A DNA stretch of 64,000 nt from Lathyrus oleraceus (GCF_024323335.1 NC_066583.1:269161416-269225415), one strand, 5' to 3'; shown: positions 33,765 through 46,500, counted from the stretch's first letter. Notes: generated from the letters alone by a model not told the origin. A program made the numbers and translations.

Positions 33765-34867
33765 GTTGCTGCAGCAAATCTTCAACACCCAACTGTCACA
33801 CCAATCGTTGTTATAATTCAACCTGAAAGTAGTGGGACTCCCATCTATCATCCTACAAATCCCCTTGATTCTGGGAAAGGATCTATGGGTGAAGTGAACA
33901 ATCCTGCTGCAAAAAGACAAGAAAACTCTCCATCAAATATCATCACCCAACATTCCCACACCAGCGGTTCTGAACCCGAGGACGAGCACAACGAAGATGC
34001 CCCAGTGGAAAGATATGTCGAGATGCAAGACCCTGAAGATGAATCTGATAACGGTTCCTCCTATACTAACCAAGATGTGGATGATCCTGATAACGAAAAA
34101 GAACATGATCACTCTATGTTTAACTTCGACGATGAACTCCTTGAGGATGAAGACGAGGATCAAAATGATGCTGGTGATGAAGAAAGGAATGTCCCATAAG
34201 ATTAACCAATATCGGAACAAACCAAAACCAACTCGAAGTTGATGCTGTCATAAATGTCCCAAAGCCTCCGACATACTTTGTCGTTGCCCTATCTCTTGCA
34301 AAACTAGAAGTGCTTAAACGAAGCAATCCATTGTAATATTTGAAGGTTGTCATTAGTGTCAGAGGCAACTTATCAGAAAAAAGTCCCAGCACTTCGATAG
34401 TGTCAGCAAGTCCAATCACAAGCCATTCTAGTAGCGAAGTGCTCCAGAAACTTAAAGAGAAAGCCTTCGACATTAACTTAATATAACTTTTAGAGAAAGA
34501 CACCTCTGCCTCTTACGGGATCAAAGATCTCCTAAAACAGATTGATGTTGTAAATGCCTCCTCAGAAGTTGTTGACTTGGTCATGGATTTAGGGTTGCTG
34601 ATCGATTGTGTTGTTGCTGACCTTGGTCGAATAAGGGAAACTTCTAACAAAATTCAGACCAAATCAGACACTCAAACAACAGAGTGGGAAGCCGTCTCTG
34701 AATCCATTACAAGAAGTGTTGAGCTGGAAAAGACTTCTGAGAAGAATAAAAAGGAAACTAAAGCCCATGACAAGAACATAAGAGCTTGGGAGCAACAAAT
34801 CAAAGAGTTGCAAACCAAGATTGTCAGGGCTAAGAAGTGCAAAGAGGAACTTCTAAAGTTGGACTAA

Positions 34868-35199
34868 GACGTTCTGGCGAAAGAAGTGCAAATTGGCCTG
34901 CAACATGTTTGTCTCTTACTACTTACAAATCTAGCAAGGAATGTCGCTTACAGCTACACAAATCGAAGTACCAAAAAATGAAAGAATCCCTCCCCTTTTA
35001 AATGGGTCGAAATTAATTCAAATGTTTGTCTTAGTTTAACTTTAATGTAATAACTTTTAAAACCCTTCATGGCTCTAGATGTAAAAACTTGGCCATTTTG
35101 GCAACTGGTTCATTTTACCATTATGGCTCTGACTCTTTTCATAAATTATTCTTTCGCTATTTTTACCTCCTGAAGTACGGGCTTATATTTCTTCAATAT
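34868..35199. other. Convergent spacer between the antisense gene and Tat integrase
   Basis: About 330 bp. No ORF of note. Transcripts from the antisense gene (plus) and from pol (minus) would meet here. Confidence 0.55.
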
Positions 35200-37311
35200 T
35201 TACCATTTACTCTCAAGAGTCTTCGATCTCCAACTAATTCTTCGATTTCATATGCGTCGTTTGAAAAAACTTGAGTGACTTGAAACGGACCTTCCAATTT
35301 AGGGGATAATTTCCTAAATACTATATCTTTCCTATCCATGGGTAAAATCACCTCCACAATAAATCTTCAGTGGAAAATGATTTAACTTTAACCCTTTTGT
35401 TATAAGACTTTTTTACTCTGTTTTTATGCCTTTTTAATAATTCTAAGGAACTTAATCTTTCTTCGGCTAAATCGACTAATTCATCTAACATCATATTCCA
35501 ATAAGACTCAGATGGAATTTCATGGTGCATCTGAATTCTTGTTGATTGTAAGTGGATTTCGACTAGCAAAACAACATCGTGACCATATGTTAATCGGAAA
35601 GGCGTAGCATTTGTAGCCTCTTTAGGGGAGGTTCTACAAGCCTATAAAATCTGGTCTAACGTCTTATGCCAATTTCTTGGCTTCTTCCCCACATGCATTT
35701 TAATTAGCCCAAATTACCACCTTAATTGTTGCTTCGACCTGACCATTAGCCTGAGCGTAATAGGGTGTAGATGTTAGTAATTTGAACCACATTTCTTTAG
35801 CAAACTCCTAGAATTTTTGACCAGTAAAAACTGATCCTTGATATGTTGTAATAGTTTCTGGGATTCCAAACCTATAAATAATATGCTTCTGAATGAATTC
35901 GATCACGGTCTCTGGTCAACATTCGTCAAAGGAATAACCTCAATCCACTTGGTGAAATAATCTATACCCACTAGAATGTATCTTTGACTCTTAGATGACG
36001 TTGGTCTAATTTCTCCAACTAGGTCCAACGCCCAACCTCTAAAAGGCCAAGGTTTGACAATTGAATGGAGTTCGCTTGCAGGGACATGTTGTATGCCAGC
36101 ATGCACTTGGCACTCTTGACATCCTTTAGCGAATTCCATAGAATCCTTAAGCATGGTAGGCTATACATTCCTTGTCGAAATAATAGCCATTTCATCTTGT
36201 GACATACTTGACGTACCCCACATGCCCCACTATGGACACTAGAGAAGGCATTTAAGTAAGACTCTTTGAGGTGTCTTTTTGAACAATTTTGTTTCCATAA
36301 GAATGTAGCTTAAAGCTCGATACCTGACTTTTCATTCAGTAGATGCTGTTGGATTTTCTAAATATTCCACTATTGGTTTTCTCCAATCTACATCTGCCAA
36401 ACAATCCATTGCCAGAATCTCGAAAATTTCTTTGTTAGCATAGCCTAACTTTGTTTCGTACAAATCTGATGGGAAGAGTCTAGTCGACACTTATCTTCCT
36501 CTGACCTCGATCACATCTTGTAACTTCTCTTTCAAAATTTTATAACCAGAGGCAATCTGAGCTAAGTCATTGGCCTCTTGATTCTAAACTCGAGGTATAT
36601 GTCGAATGCTTACCACCTCAAACTTACGTAAGAGTTTACTAGCTATCACAAAGTACATAATCAGATTTTCTTTAACACATCGGTATTCATTTGTGATTTG
36701 TTTTGTTACTGATTCTGAGTCTCCCATTATTTCGACTCGAGTTTCCCCCAATTCCAACAAGATCTCAAGTTTGGCTATCAAAGCCTCATATTCAGCCTCA
36801 TTGTTTGAACACAGGCCTTCAATCTTATACTTGAACTTTGTTGGAATTTTGTTAGGAGAAATAATTACTACCCCCACGCCTGTTCCATCTTTATGAGTAG
36901 AACCATCGAAGTACAACTTCTAAGGCTTCAACTCTAGATAATGTAAGGAGTTTTGTACTATATAATGGTCAACTATAAAGTCTGCTACCACTTATCCTTT
37001 AACAGCCTTTAAAGGCCTATAAGTTAAAGAGTATTCCGTCAAAGCCAAATCCAATTTACCAATTTGACTATGTAAGATAGGTTTAGATAACATATACGTA
37101 ACAACTTTGAAATGAGACGAAACATACACATCAACTGGCTTTATATAATGCTTTAGTTTTGTACAAGAGAAATATAGACATAGGCATAATTTTTCGACTA
37201 TACTATATCTGGTTTCTGCATCCTTTAGGACTCTACTAAGGTAGTAAATTTACCTTTCGACACCATTTTCATCCTCCTGAGCCAACATGCTCCCTAATGT
37301 TGCATCAGAGC
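35200..37311 (-). pseudogene. Tat-lineage pol fragment: RNase H, archaeal-type RNase H, integrase
   Basis: From the Ogre junction the minus strand continues the first RNase H (SDATLGSMLAQEDENG, YYLSRVLKDAETRYS). The second RNase H follows ([18 protein letters not shown] with its Asp, [24 protein letters not shown]; 36584-36916). The integrase then has its zinc finger (CQECQVHAG), RGWALDLVGEI (first Asp), GIDYFTKWIEVIPL and a C-terminal domain (LDELVDLAEERLSSLEL, YNKRVKVKSFS). Numerous stops and frameshifts lie between these blocks, for example in the catalytic-core region 35600-35900. The preceding codons of the RT-RNase H connection are found at 63879-64000, on the far side of the Ogre. Confidence 0.83.
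37307..37311. repeat. Target site duplication AGAGC (left copy, Ogre)
   Basis: AGAGC before TGTAGCGG; the same 5 bases follow the other LTR at 63874-63878. Confidence 0.95.
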
Positions 37312-38924
37312 TGTAGCGGTAAATTCAGAATCATTAAGTTATGGATAAACTTAACGTTAATAAAACCAGAGTCGCCATCACGCTTTTATTGTTTCCAAAG
37401 GAAAAGGGAAAAGTATGAACAAAACTCAAAGATAAGAAGTTTTCAAATTAAAACTAATAAAATGCCAGAGATTACAGGTAAGGGGGTTGGTTACACAGAA
37501 GGAAGGTGTTAGCACCCAAAGTGTGGGGATAAAATGAATTCATTGATTATAAAATGATGTTTGAGAAAAAATAGAGTGTGGGGATGAGAAAATAATTCAT
37601 TGATTATATTTTTGTATTTGACAAGACCTTCGGACTTGTGCGTACGTACCAACATAAAAATGAGCGATCAAAACCTCGTAGTTCGCGGTAACAATTTCAA
37701 AATGAGAGGATTGCTTTTAACAAAAATTTAAATTTAAAAGAGGCACAAAGGGCCTAAAAGAGTTTGAATGAGTGTTAGTTCTTTTTGTCTTTTTGAAATT
37801 TTAAGTCAAGTATGGTTAAATTCATTTACAAGTTTGATTTAAGAAAAGAGTTTAAAAATGCAATGGCCTAAGGCCAAAGTTTCTAATTTGCAATAAAGTC
37901 TAAGTTTAGAAATCACAAGCAAAGAATATTTTGAAAGGGGGGAGAGATTTGAAATTTAAGAAAATGGGAGGAGATTAAGAGACTAATCCTAAGCAAAAAT
38001 TAAAAGTTAAGGTTTGAAAAGATCTGAACAGTGGGATGCAATCCAATAGACAAGAGTGTCATATAGAAACCCACTTTTCCTTTGGACTTTGGAATCAAGC
38101 AAAATCAATAAGCAAGTAGCAAAGTGAAGAGCATGGCATCAAATAAAGATATCCAGGTCTAAGCTAGCAACTTCATAGTCTTCTTCTTAATCTTCCCATG
38201 TATCAGATGACATACTCCTTGAATGGCTCAAAATAAGGCATTAGACACAAATTCAAAGTAACATTTGCATCAAGACCATGTAGCGGATGAACTCATATGG
38301 ATCTCAATACTTGCATCAGATGAAAGCTCAAATCATAATAACTTGGTTTCAGAAATGTTGGCATTGGCCAAGTCCTTTTGCATAGGGAATGTTGCCTAAT
38401 TCTAAGTCTAAAGCTCATATCACATCCAACAGCCCACACAAACATTTTTTAGGGTTTTTTGTTTGTTTATTAAGTATTTTAAGGTCCTAAGACCACAAAC
38501 ACAAACAGGATACACAAACAAATATAAACAATCATAATATATGGCTCAAATGAGCAAAGGGAAAAATGGCATAAACATAAACAAGTTAAATGATATGTAA
38601 ATCGCAAATGGTAAATGACTTGAATTTAAATGACATAAAGTAAATGACTTGAAATTAAAAGTAACAAGAAAAAAAGTTAGTCAAATGTTAGTTAGTTAGA
38701 TGTTAGTATTGTTTTGCTTTTCAACTGATTAAGTTATTCTTTGGTGAACACTCAACCCTGTATTCACAAGCATGGATCCTTGAACCAAGACATCTTCCAA
38801 AGGAAGGAAAAAGGCCAAGTTTCCATATAATACCATGAAAGGGAGGAGACTTACAATCCCACTTACTAGAATGTTATGCCTTTTGGGTCAAAATTTAGTG
38901 TTATGTTAAGCAATCGTGATTGGA

Positions 38925-38929
38925 CTTAT
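38925..38929. repeat. Target site duplication CTTAT (left copy, Athila derivative)
   Basis: CTTAT before TGATCCGC; repeated at 43531-43535. The partner LTR has the uninterrupted site (GAACTTATGCAGAAGTC, near 60727). Confidence 0.95.
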
Positions 38930-39996
38930 TGATCCGCTGTCGCACGCGGATCAAAATGAGTAATTTTTCAAAAATGTAGTTTAACGACAAATTGACTCGG
39001 ATTATCGTTCTCATAAGGATTCTTGAATGAATTAACCAATGATAGTAATGATTAATGGGGTTTTGGTTGGTTTAGGACTCAATTAAAAAAATAGATTAAA
39101 ATAAGTGATTATTAAAATAAGTTGTAGCAACAATTTACTGATTCGGTCTTTGCCTATCATCGACTATTGTAATTCCAACCGCAGATTAACTATTCCTATT
39201 CGATTATAATATCAACTGACAAGCGTAATTGATAGTATAAGTTGTATGTTCCTATTATCCGAATTAAGAAAACGGGATTAAGTTTCATGAATTAAGCAAA
39301 CATGAATTAAACGGACTCGATAACAAATTAAGCAAACGAAATCGTGACTATAGTTAGGATCACGCAATCAATTGGATTAAATCAATATAGCATATGTAAA
39401 TTGGATTAAGCAAACAAAATACATATATTAATATTGAAATGAATAAAAAACCTGAATAAGAATTACTAAAATCTCAAGGTATCGGAACCCGAATACAACA
39501 AATTGTTTGGATCGATTAGTTCTTCATGAGAATTCTTGCCAAAGCTTTCAAGTCTTTCGTGAATAGTCGTCCCCTAATGTTATGCGGCTGCTAGGTATAT
39601 GGAAAACAAGGAATTTGGTTTACAACCCAACTGGATCGAAAACATAACCCAAGCCCAAAACTAATGACCCAAAATTTAAATAAAACTAATGCTGCAACTT
39701 CAACGAATTTTCTGGGCCTACTACAGTCTGATTCAGCTCTCGACTTCTGAACAAAAGTTGTAGATCTTTTTCTTAGCTTTCCATCAACTGGTAGTACGTC
39801 TCAATCCGACACTCCTAGCTCAAGATATGATTTTTCTCACGAAAGCTGCTAATGCTGAAAATTAAATACGAAAATTAAATAAGTGCAAAAAATAAAATAA
39901 ATTATGAAAACACATTAAAACATAAAATAATCAAAGCAAACCGAAGAAATACTTAAGTACAAACATGGAAGAACGTGCATCAAAATGCACTGATCG
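38930..39996 (-). mobile_element. 3' LTR of the Athila derivative
   Basis: Plus-strand reading TGATCCGCTGTCGCACGCGG to GCACTGATCG. A 7 bp stem (GATCCGC / GCGGATC, 38931-38952) sits at its tip. Confidence 0.92.
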
Positions 39997-40976
39997 AATT
40001 CCCCCACACTTGAACTTTTGCACTCCGAGCAAAATTGAAAACAAAACAAAACACAGACACATCAACGGTTACTCATTCTAGGCTACAAGTCATCTTCGGT
40101 TAAGTTTGCATCGATAGGTACTAATATTGCACACTAAGGATATCGTAGGAACACTAATCCACAATTGTGCAGTCATAAACCTCCTGAATACACAAATCAA
40201 CTCGAATCATGTTATTATGTTAAAGCCTAACTTACTCCTCATTCTTTTTGCTCTTTTTCATTCAGGCGCAATCACATTAAGCCCGTTATCTCCACACACC
40301 CATAGCAAGGTGATCGGTTAGTGGCTCTAATCCTTTTTACACGGGATTCTAGTACCTACATGGCATAACCCTTTGCTTATTCAGTTGTAGTTGCGGGGGA
40401 TCGGACCGTAATCCGCCCTACCAAGTTCAGTACCAGAAACCGCTGAACCAACTGACAACTAGTCTTATTTTCAAAAAAAAAATTGAAGGTTCTACATTTG
40501 TTGAGTTAAGTGACCGGGTGAGGGTCACCAAACTTAGAAGGTGCATTCCTTGTTTTTCTTTTTTTTTCGGAGCACTCACTTATATTCATCGGCTTCCCTG
40601 CGTAGAGTGTGTGTGAGATGGTGTTGACTGCTGAAATAAACTACTCAAGAGCTATAAGAAAAATGAGAACTCAAGGCTAAGTCATAACAAGTATTCAAAA
40701 TGATTTTCATATTCAAGAGATTTAAGGTGTTAAAACGATACCGATCTTGTGAACTTTTCCCAAGTCTCTACAAACCAACCTCAAATTATTCTATAGCCTA
40801 AAACTTTCAACAAAAATGCAATTTTTTTGTTGTTGAAAGAAAACAAAAACAAAAAAAAAACAAAGAACAAAAACAAAGAAAATAAAGTATTCTCTCCCCC
40901 ACACTTAAAATATGCATTGTCCTCAATAAAAGAAACAAACATAAAATAAGAGAGAGGAAAGAACACACTCGAGTAG
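39997..40976 (-). other. 3' noncoding part of the Athila derivative
   Basis: About 980 bp without coding sequence. Two polypurine tracts on the minus strand share AAGTGTGGGGGA: one next to the LTR (39999-40013) and one just after the ORF (about 40892-40915). An A-rich/T-rich tract spans 40800-40890. Confidence 0.7.
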
Positions 40977-41999
40977 TCAAGGAGGATAGGTGATCACATA
41001 AGCAGCCTTTCCCAAAGAGATATATTCTACATTTTCTTCTTCCAAAGTGGGGCTGTCATGGAATAGCTTTGGGTAATGTCCATTGAACTTGAAATTTTTA
41101 TTAGTATCTTCGCCTTTTATTCCAGGATCAAAGAATCTTCTAAAAGTAAAAGTGTCAAATGGACACGTGAAGGTGATCTGATCTGGAATGTCAGCCAATG
41201 TCCAACCAAATGCCTTTTTATGCTTCCTTAAAACCTGCAAAAGCTTATTTTCTTGATCGAAATCAAGGTTAGAAGAAATTATAGCCGGTAGCTTTTCATT
41301 CATCTCTAAATAAGCATATTTCATATTTTCAGGAAGTTGCTTCAGCTCGAGGGAAGGTGGTTGCTCAATAGAAGGAGTGTTTGGGGCAGCCGGGATGTCA
41401 AGAGCTTTATCTACATGAACAACTTTATTTGCAACCTCATCTGCAGTAAGAATATCAACTTGCAAGGCAGCCTCAATTTCAGCACAAACAGAGTAAATTT
41501 TAGTTTCAGTACAAATATCACAAGAATAAACATCATCAAAACCAGACAATAATGGAAAATCAGATGCAAACAAATCACTACAAGTATCATCAACAATTTC
41601 AGAAATCAAATCTATTTGAAAAACAGAATGTTCTTCCAAGGGTTGTTGGTTTGATCCTTGAGCTTGCTGCATGGCATTCACCAAAGTGGCAAGCTGCCCA
41701 ATCTGTGTTTGCAAAGTCTTTAAAGTAGAATCTACTTGTTGTTGAAACTGGAGATTATTTGCAGCCATTTGTTTGACAATATCTTCTAGTGAAGGTCCAG
41801 AAGGTGCAGAGCACACAACCTCAAATTCCTTCAGATGCTCATGCGGATCCTCACCTGCAAGACCACTAAACCTTGGAAACAAGTGTATTAAACCAGATTT
41901 CAATTCAAAAGGAACCGAAACATCAGAATATTCAATACAAAAGTCATTATAATTAACATCAGGAGCAGCAAGCTACCTTAATGTTCTTTGATCATCCAT
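40977..41999 (-). pseudogene. Fused gag-pol-integrase mini-polyprotein ORF of the Athila derivative
   Basis: A single 341-codon frame from ATG 41999 (MDDQRTLR) with one TAG at codon 9 (41973-41975) and then no stop until 40977. It is a chain of fragments in the same frame. First comes a gag start (SGLIHLFPRFSGLAGEDPHE), then a gag C-terminal segment (GPSLEDIVKQMAANNLQFQQ). A linker follows, then the pol segment before RT (LPENMKYAYLEMNEKLPAII, KKAFGWTLADIP). After that come a short RT piece (FTCPFDTFTFRR) and an integrase tail (NKNFKFNGHYPKLFHDSP). At least three deletion junctions all preserve the frame. No catalytic motif of protease, RT, RNase H or integrase remains. The single early stop may be recent. 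Confidence 0.85.
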
Positions 42000-42440
42000 G
42001 TAATAAAAAAAAACACAGAAATACCAACTATGTCTGAAATAGACAAAAAAAAATAGAAAGAAGAAAAATGATTAACATAAATTCAGAAAAATACAAAAGT
42101 ACCAAACTTAATCTAATGACGTGAAATAAAAATTTCGAGATTTTTTTTGGAGTTTTTCGACACTATGAAAACAGTAAAAAATTAATTAAAAATAGAAAAA
42201 CAAGGAATTTGGCAAATTTGACGTCAGAATCCCTTACTCTATTGATCGCACGATTTTTCTGCTTCCAGTAGGCAAAAAACTTATACAATCAAACACAAAT
42301 TTTCCAAAAACCAGTTTTTTTTTACTCTAGATGCAACTCCGAACGCGAAACTGTAGAAAAATTCGGAAAAATAACAGGAAATTGCATAACAATAAAACAC
42401 ACAATACTTAAAACTAAACTATTGGCTAATTCGACAAGAA

Positions 42441-42458
42441 TCCCCGGCAACGGCACCA
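42441..42458 (-). promoter_or_regulatory. Primer binding site of the Athila derivative
   Basis: Minus strand TGGTGCCGTTGCCGGGGA, one base off the tRNA-Asp-complementary Athila consensus, 3 bases from the LTR. Confidence 0.9.
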
Positions 42459-42461
42459 ATT

Positions 42462-43530
42462 TGATCCGCTGTCGCGCGCGGATCAAAACGAGTAATTTTT
42501 CAAAAATGTAGTTTAACGACAAATTGACTCGGATTATCGTTCTCACAAGGATTCTTGAATGAATTAACCAATGATAGTACCGATTAATGGGGTTTTGGTT
42601 GGTTTAGGATTCAATTAAAAAAAATAGATTAAAATAAGTGATTATTGAAATAAGTTGTAGCAACAATTTACTGATTCGGTCTTTGCCTATCATCGACTAT
42701 CGTAATTCCAACCACAGATTAACTATTCCTATTCGATTATAATATCAACTGACAAGTGCAATTGATAGTATAAGTTATATGTTCCTATTATCCGAATTAA
42801 GCAAACGGGATTAAGTTTCATGAATTAAGCAAACATGAATTAAACGGACTCGATAATGAATTAAGCAAACGAAATCGTGACTATAGTTAGGATCACACAA
42901 TCAATCGGATTAAATCAATATAGCATATGTAAGTCGGATTAAGCAAACAAAATACATATATTAATATTGAAAGGAATAAAAAACCTGAATAAGAATTACT
43001 AAAATCTCAAGGTACCGGAACCCGAATACAGCAAATTGTTTAGATCGATTAGTTCTTCATGAGAATTCTTGCCAAAGCTTTCAAGTCTTTCATGAATAGT
43101 CATCCCCTAATGTTATGCGGCTGCTAGGTATATGGAAAACAAGAAATTTGGTTTACAACCCAACTGGATCGAAAACATAACTCAAGCCCAAAACTAATGA
43201 CCCAAAATTTAAATAAAACTAATGCTGCAACTTCAACGAATTTTCTGGGCCTACTACAGTCTGATTCAGATCTCGACTTCTAAACAAAAGTTGTAGATCT
43301 TTTTCTTAGCTTTCCATCAACTGGTAACACGTCTCAATCTGATACTCCTAGATCAAGATATGATTTTTCTCGCGAAAGCTGCTAATGATGAAAATTAAAT
43401 ACGAAAACTAAATAAGTGCAAAAAATAAAATAAATTATGAAAACACATTAAAATATAAAAATAATCAAAGCAACCCGAAGAAATGTTTAAGTACAAACAT
43501 GGAAGAACGTGTATCAAAATGCACTGATCA
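42462..43530 (-). mobile_element. 5' LTR of the Athila derivative
   Basis: Plus-strand reading TGATCCGCTGTCGCGCGCGG to GCACTGATCA; about 40 differences, mostly transitions, from the partner LTR. The same tip hairpin is at 42463-42484. Confidence 0.92.
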
Positions 43531-43535
43531 CTTAT
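43531..43535. repeat. Target site duplication CTTAT (right copy, Athila derivative)
   Basis: Matches 38925-38929; Ogre LTR sequence resumes (CTAGAAGTCACAAC). Confidence 0.95.
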
Positions 43536-46500
43536 CTAGAAGTCACAACTATCTGAGGTCGGGCAATAGAAATTTAGGTGCTAATGCATGTTAGAGATAT
43601 AATGAACCATACTCCTAAAATATACCACACTCAAAAAGAAAATGATCAAAGGATGGACCTAATGTCATCCATACTTGTATTGGTTCATCTAACATAAGTT
43701 ATTGATGAACCAATTAGCCTTAAGATATTGAGATGTCATTTGCTAATGGAAAAGATGGGATAGAATGGGATTGAAGATGAAGAGGAAGGGGAGATGAGAC
43801 AAACACAAATTGGTCATGGGAGGGATTTTATCAAATTAGAATCATTCATTCATATTGGGAGATGAAATGTACATTTCATCAATCCCCTAAATCCAATGAT
43901 TTTAATCCAACCAAAGTCAAATCAACCTTGACCAAAACCCAAACACATAGTGAAACTTCACAAGTCAATAAAAATGGCTCAACACAATTTATTCACAAAT
44001 AATCAATTAAAATGCATTTAAATTAAATTATGTTTGATCAAAAACCTAAAACCTCCTCAAAATACCAAATAAATGGTCAAGAGATTAATCCTAGTCCAAT
44101 GAAGGTCAAAGGACCTTAGACAAAAAAAATCATAATTTTTGAAAAGTCGGAAGTATTTTTAAACAATTAAAAATAAGCACAAAAACAATTAAATCATGAA
44201 AAATATCAATATTAATCCAAAAAATGATTTTAATTCAGAAAATGAAAGAGAAAAATATTTGAATTTTTTTGGTGAAAGTCCCATATTTTTTGGATTAATA
44301 ATGAAATTAATATGAATTAATTAAAAATAATGGATTAAATGAAATATTCAGAAATTCAAAAAAAATGAGAGTCATATGATCTCTCTCATTAATTGAGGTA
44401 GCAGATAAGATGGTAATAAGCGTGTGTTCCATGATGCACTACAATCAATGCAACATAAGCTTGGTAATTAAAAGCAATGCATGAGATTAGAAGATGGAGA
44501 GAAGATCTGATGGATAGGAGCATGCGACCACACCACCGGAGCTAGGGCTCCGGTTGTCTTTTCCGGTGGACCCACCGGACTGGTCCACCACCAACCACCA
44601 CCAAAATGAAAAAGCAAGACATGGATTTAAAGAAAAAATGCTCAAGAGCTCGAATCTGGCCTCAATTTTGTCCAATTCCAAGTATATAAAAAGATACAGG
44701 GATTTGAATTTTGAGGATCATGAACTGAGTTGCTTCGATTTGACCTCAAAGCAACTCAATCTTGTTGCCTACATTGGTAGGACTTCAGCAAACCAACAAT
44801 CAATCAAAATGGATAAGAAATGAGGGAGAATCGAAGAAGAAAAGTTTATGAAATCTCACCTTCGAGGAGCTTCAAATTAGCTTGATCTTACTTCCAATTT
44901 GGCTTGGCTTGACTCTAGAAGCTTGCAGGATATGATTTGGATGGTTAAAAAACTTGTACTTTTGGAGTTTCAATTCTAAAACAAAATGAGAATTGAAACT
45001 CGATTTCTCAAGAACTCTTCAAGATTATCCTTTCAATGGTGTTTGAGGAATGAGGGGGTCAAAGCTTTGGCAACATGATCCCATTTCTGATCACCAGGGT
45101 CATGTATTTATAGGCTACCAAGTACTTTTCACACACTTCCAATTTTGGCAAAAATTTGAATTCCTCTCTTGCATGGATGCATGGGCGTGCACTAGGCCCA
45201 TGAGATGATGTAATCTGATCCAAAGTTTAATGTACTTCATGATGAAACCATGTTAGAATCTCATGCAAATGTGTGTGAAAATTGGAACTTGAAATTATCC
45301 AAATGGTGCTTTAACTTACACCCATGCACAAGTCCCTCATACTTTGGCCAAATGAGATAAATTTGGACTTTTTGGAAAGGTGAGATCAAGGGGGAAAATT
45401 TTCATGTTTGACACTTTTTCATTTAATGCTTGGATCATGATGAATTTTGAGGTGGAAGTTTGGGAAATCAAACATATTTGAAAATTTTCTAAGTCCCAAG
45501 TCAAATGTTCATTTCTGCTACCTTGAATAATTTTTCTATGGACTTCAAATGAGAAAAGTTCCTTCATAAAAGTTGTATATCTTTCAAATATATTCAATTA
45601 GGTCACAAATTTGACCTCATTTGGATTTGTCATGAAGGAGTTATGCATTTCAGAAGTTGAGGAAAATCACTTGCACAATGGTAATGGCCCAAAATGACCT
45701 ATAATGTTTCCTCTTGGCACATGCATTTGAAAGTTGAATTTGCACTTACTCCAAACATAAAAGTTGAATTAGACATATTTAATTTGATCATTAAATTTTA
45801 ATGGATTTCATATCATAAAGATTGAGCAAGTTATGGTCTTGGGGAGTTGACCTCCAAACTAGGGTTCAAACAAAATGACCAATAATCTTTCATCATAAAA
45901 CATGACTTTCCAAGAAAACATAGCTCTTGACCTCAACATGAAAGTTATTTGGAATTTAATTTAGAGTAACTTTACTCTTAGAATCATTTTCATATGACAA
46001 ATATTGTAGGAGATAGGGTCTAGGGAACCCCAGTTTTGACTAGTTGACTTTCTCTGGTCAACCACCATGAACCAACTTGCTAGCTTCATATTCTCTTGAC
46101 TTTTGGGTCTCATGGAGGATCATATATGCAAAATATGGTGTAATATTAAGTATCCCTTGATATATTTTATCAATTGTTAAAGAAACTTGTTGAAGAAATT
46201 ACATAAGATACCCAGATGAATTAGGGTTTCCAAGGCAAACAAACTCCAAACTCTTGATGATTTATTGATCAAAATAACATATGAAGATCATGGGGATCCA
46301 TATATAATGCTTAGAGCCAATGTGAACCATTTCTTGATTGAACTCCTTGCATTAAGGGTCTTCAACCCTAGATATGAGCTTGATAGAGCATAGATGAGCA
46401 TACACACTTCCTACAAAAGCAACAAACTCTACATTGACATATTTTTGGTATTTTGGTTAGTAAATAAAGAAAAACAAAGTATGATACAATCTAAAGTTCT

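Larger units (their letters stand above)
30993..34867 (+). pseudogene. Antisense plant-mobile-domain gene (aminotransferase-like family), intron-containing, decayed
   Basis: It starts MASSTKITK at 30993 but hits TAA at 31020. The same frame continues to 31568 (SFRVFWSCPLFRDPSDYLSW, WKEMGIFDLIQLSKVGPGYC), then shifts near 31560. The next frame gives MMTPTLLDIAS, LWLSHCVFCSKSLQVAKKF, FWLLQLWLNASFEACLPN and VEGTHLAMLTPS. These are hallmarks of the plant mobile domain (aminotransferase-like PMD) found in plant transposons and captured genes. After the domain, exons 33216-33310, 33394-33684 and from 33765 encode a Lys-rich linker and a long acidic Asp/Glu stretch (34000-34195). A coiled-coil C-terminus (LEKTSEKNKKETKAHDKN, QIKELQTK) ends at 34867. 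Introns of 83 and 80 bp have GT-AG ends and keep the frame. Several stops and at least one frameshift disable it. It is antisense to, and converges with, pol. Confidence 0.75.
38930..43530 (-). mobile_element. Non-autonomous, internally deleted Athila-type element
   Basis: A 4,601 bp element with LTRs of 1,067 bp (38930-39996) and 1,069 bp (42462-43530), about 96% alike by eye, and a 2,465 bp interior. The minus-strand primer site is at 42441-42458 and a polypurine tract GTGTGGGGGAATT adjoins the other LTR (39997-40009). The interior holds one fused ORF and no complete RT or integrase, so it must have moved with enzymes supplied in trans. The outer end reads TGATC...GATCA, while the inner end of LTR 38930-39996 has mutated to GATCG. 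Confidence 0.92.

Noticed and set aside
29808..37311. A stand-alone host plant-mobile-domain gene
   Set aside because: It lies exactly between the LTR/polypurine tract and pol of one element, matching the extra-ORF arrangement of Tat elements, so a separate host gene is less likely.
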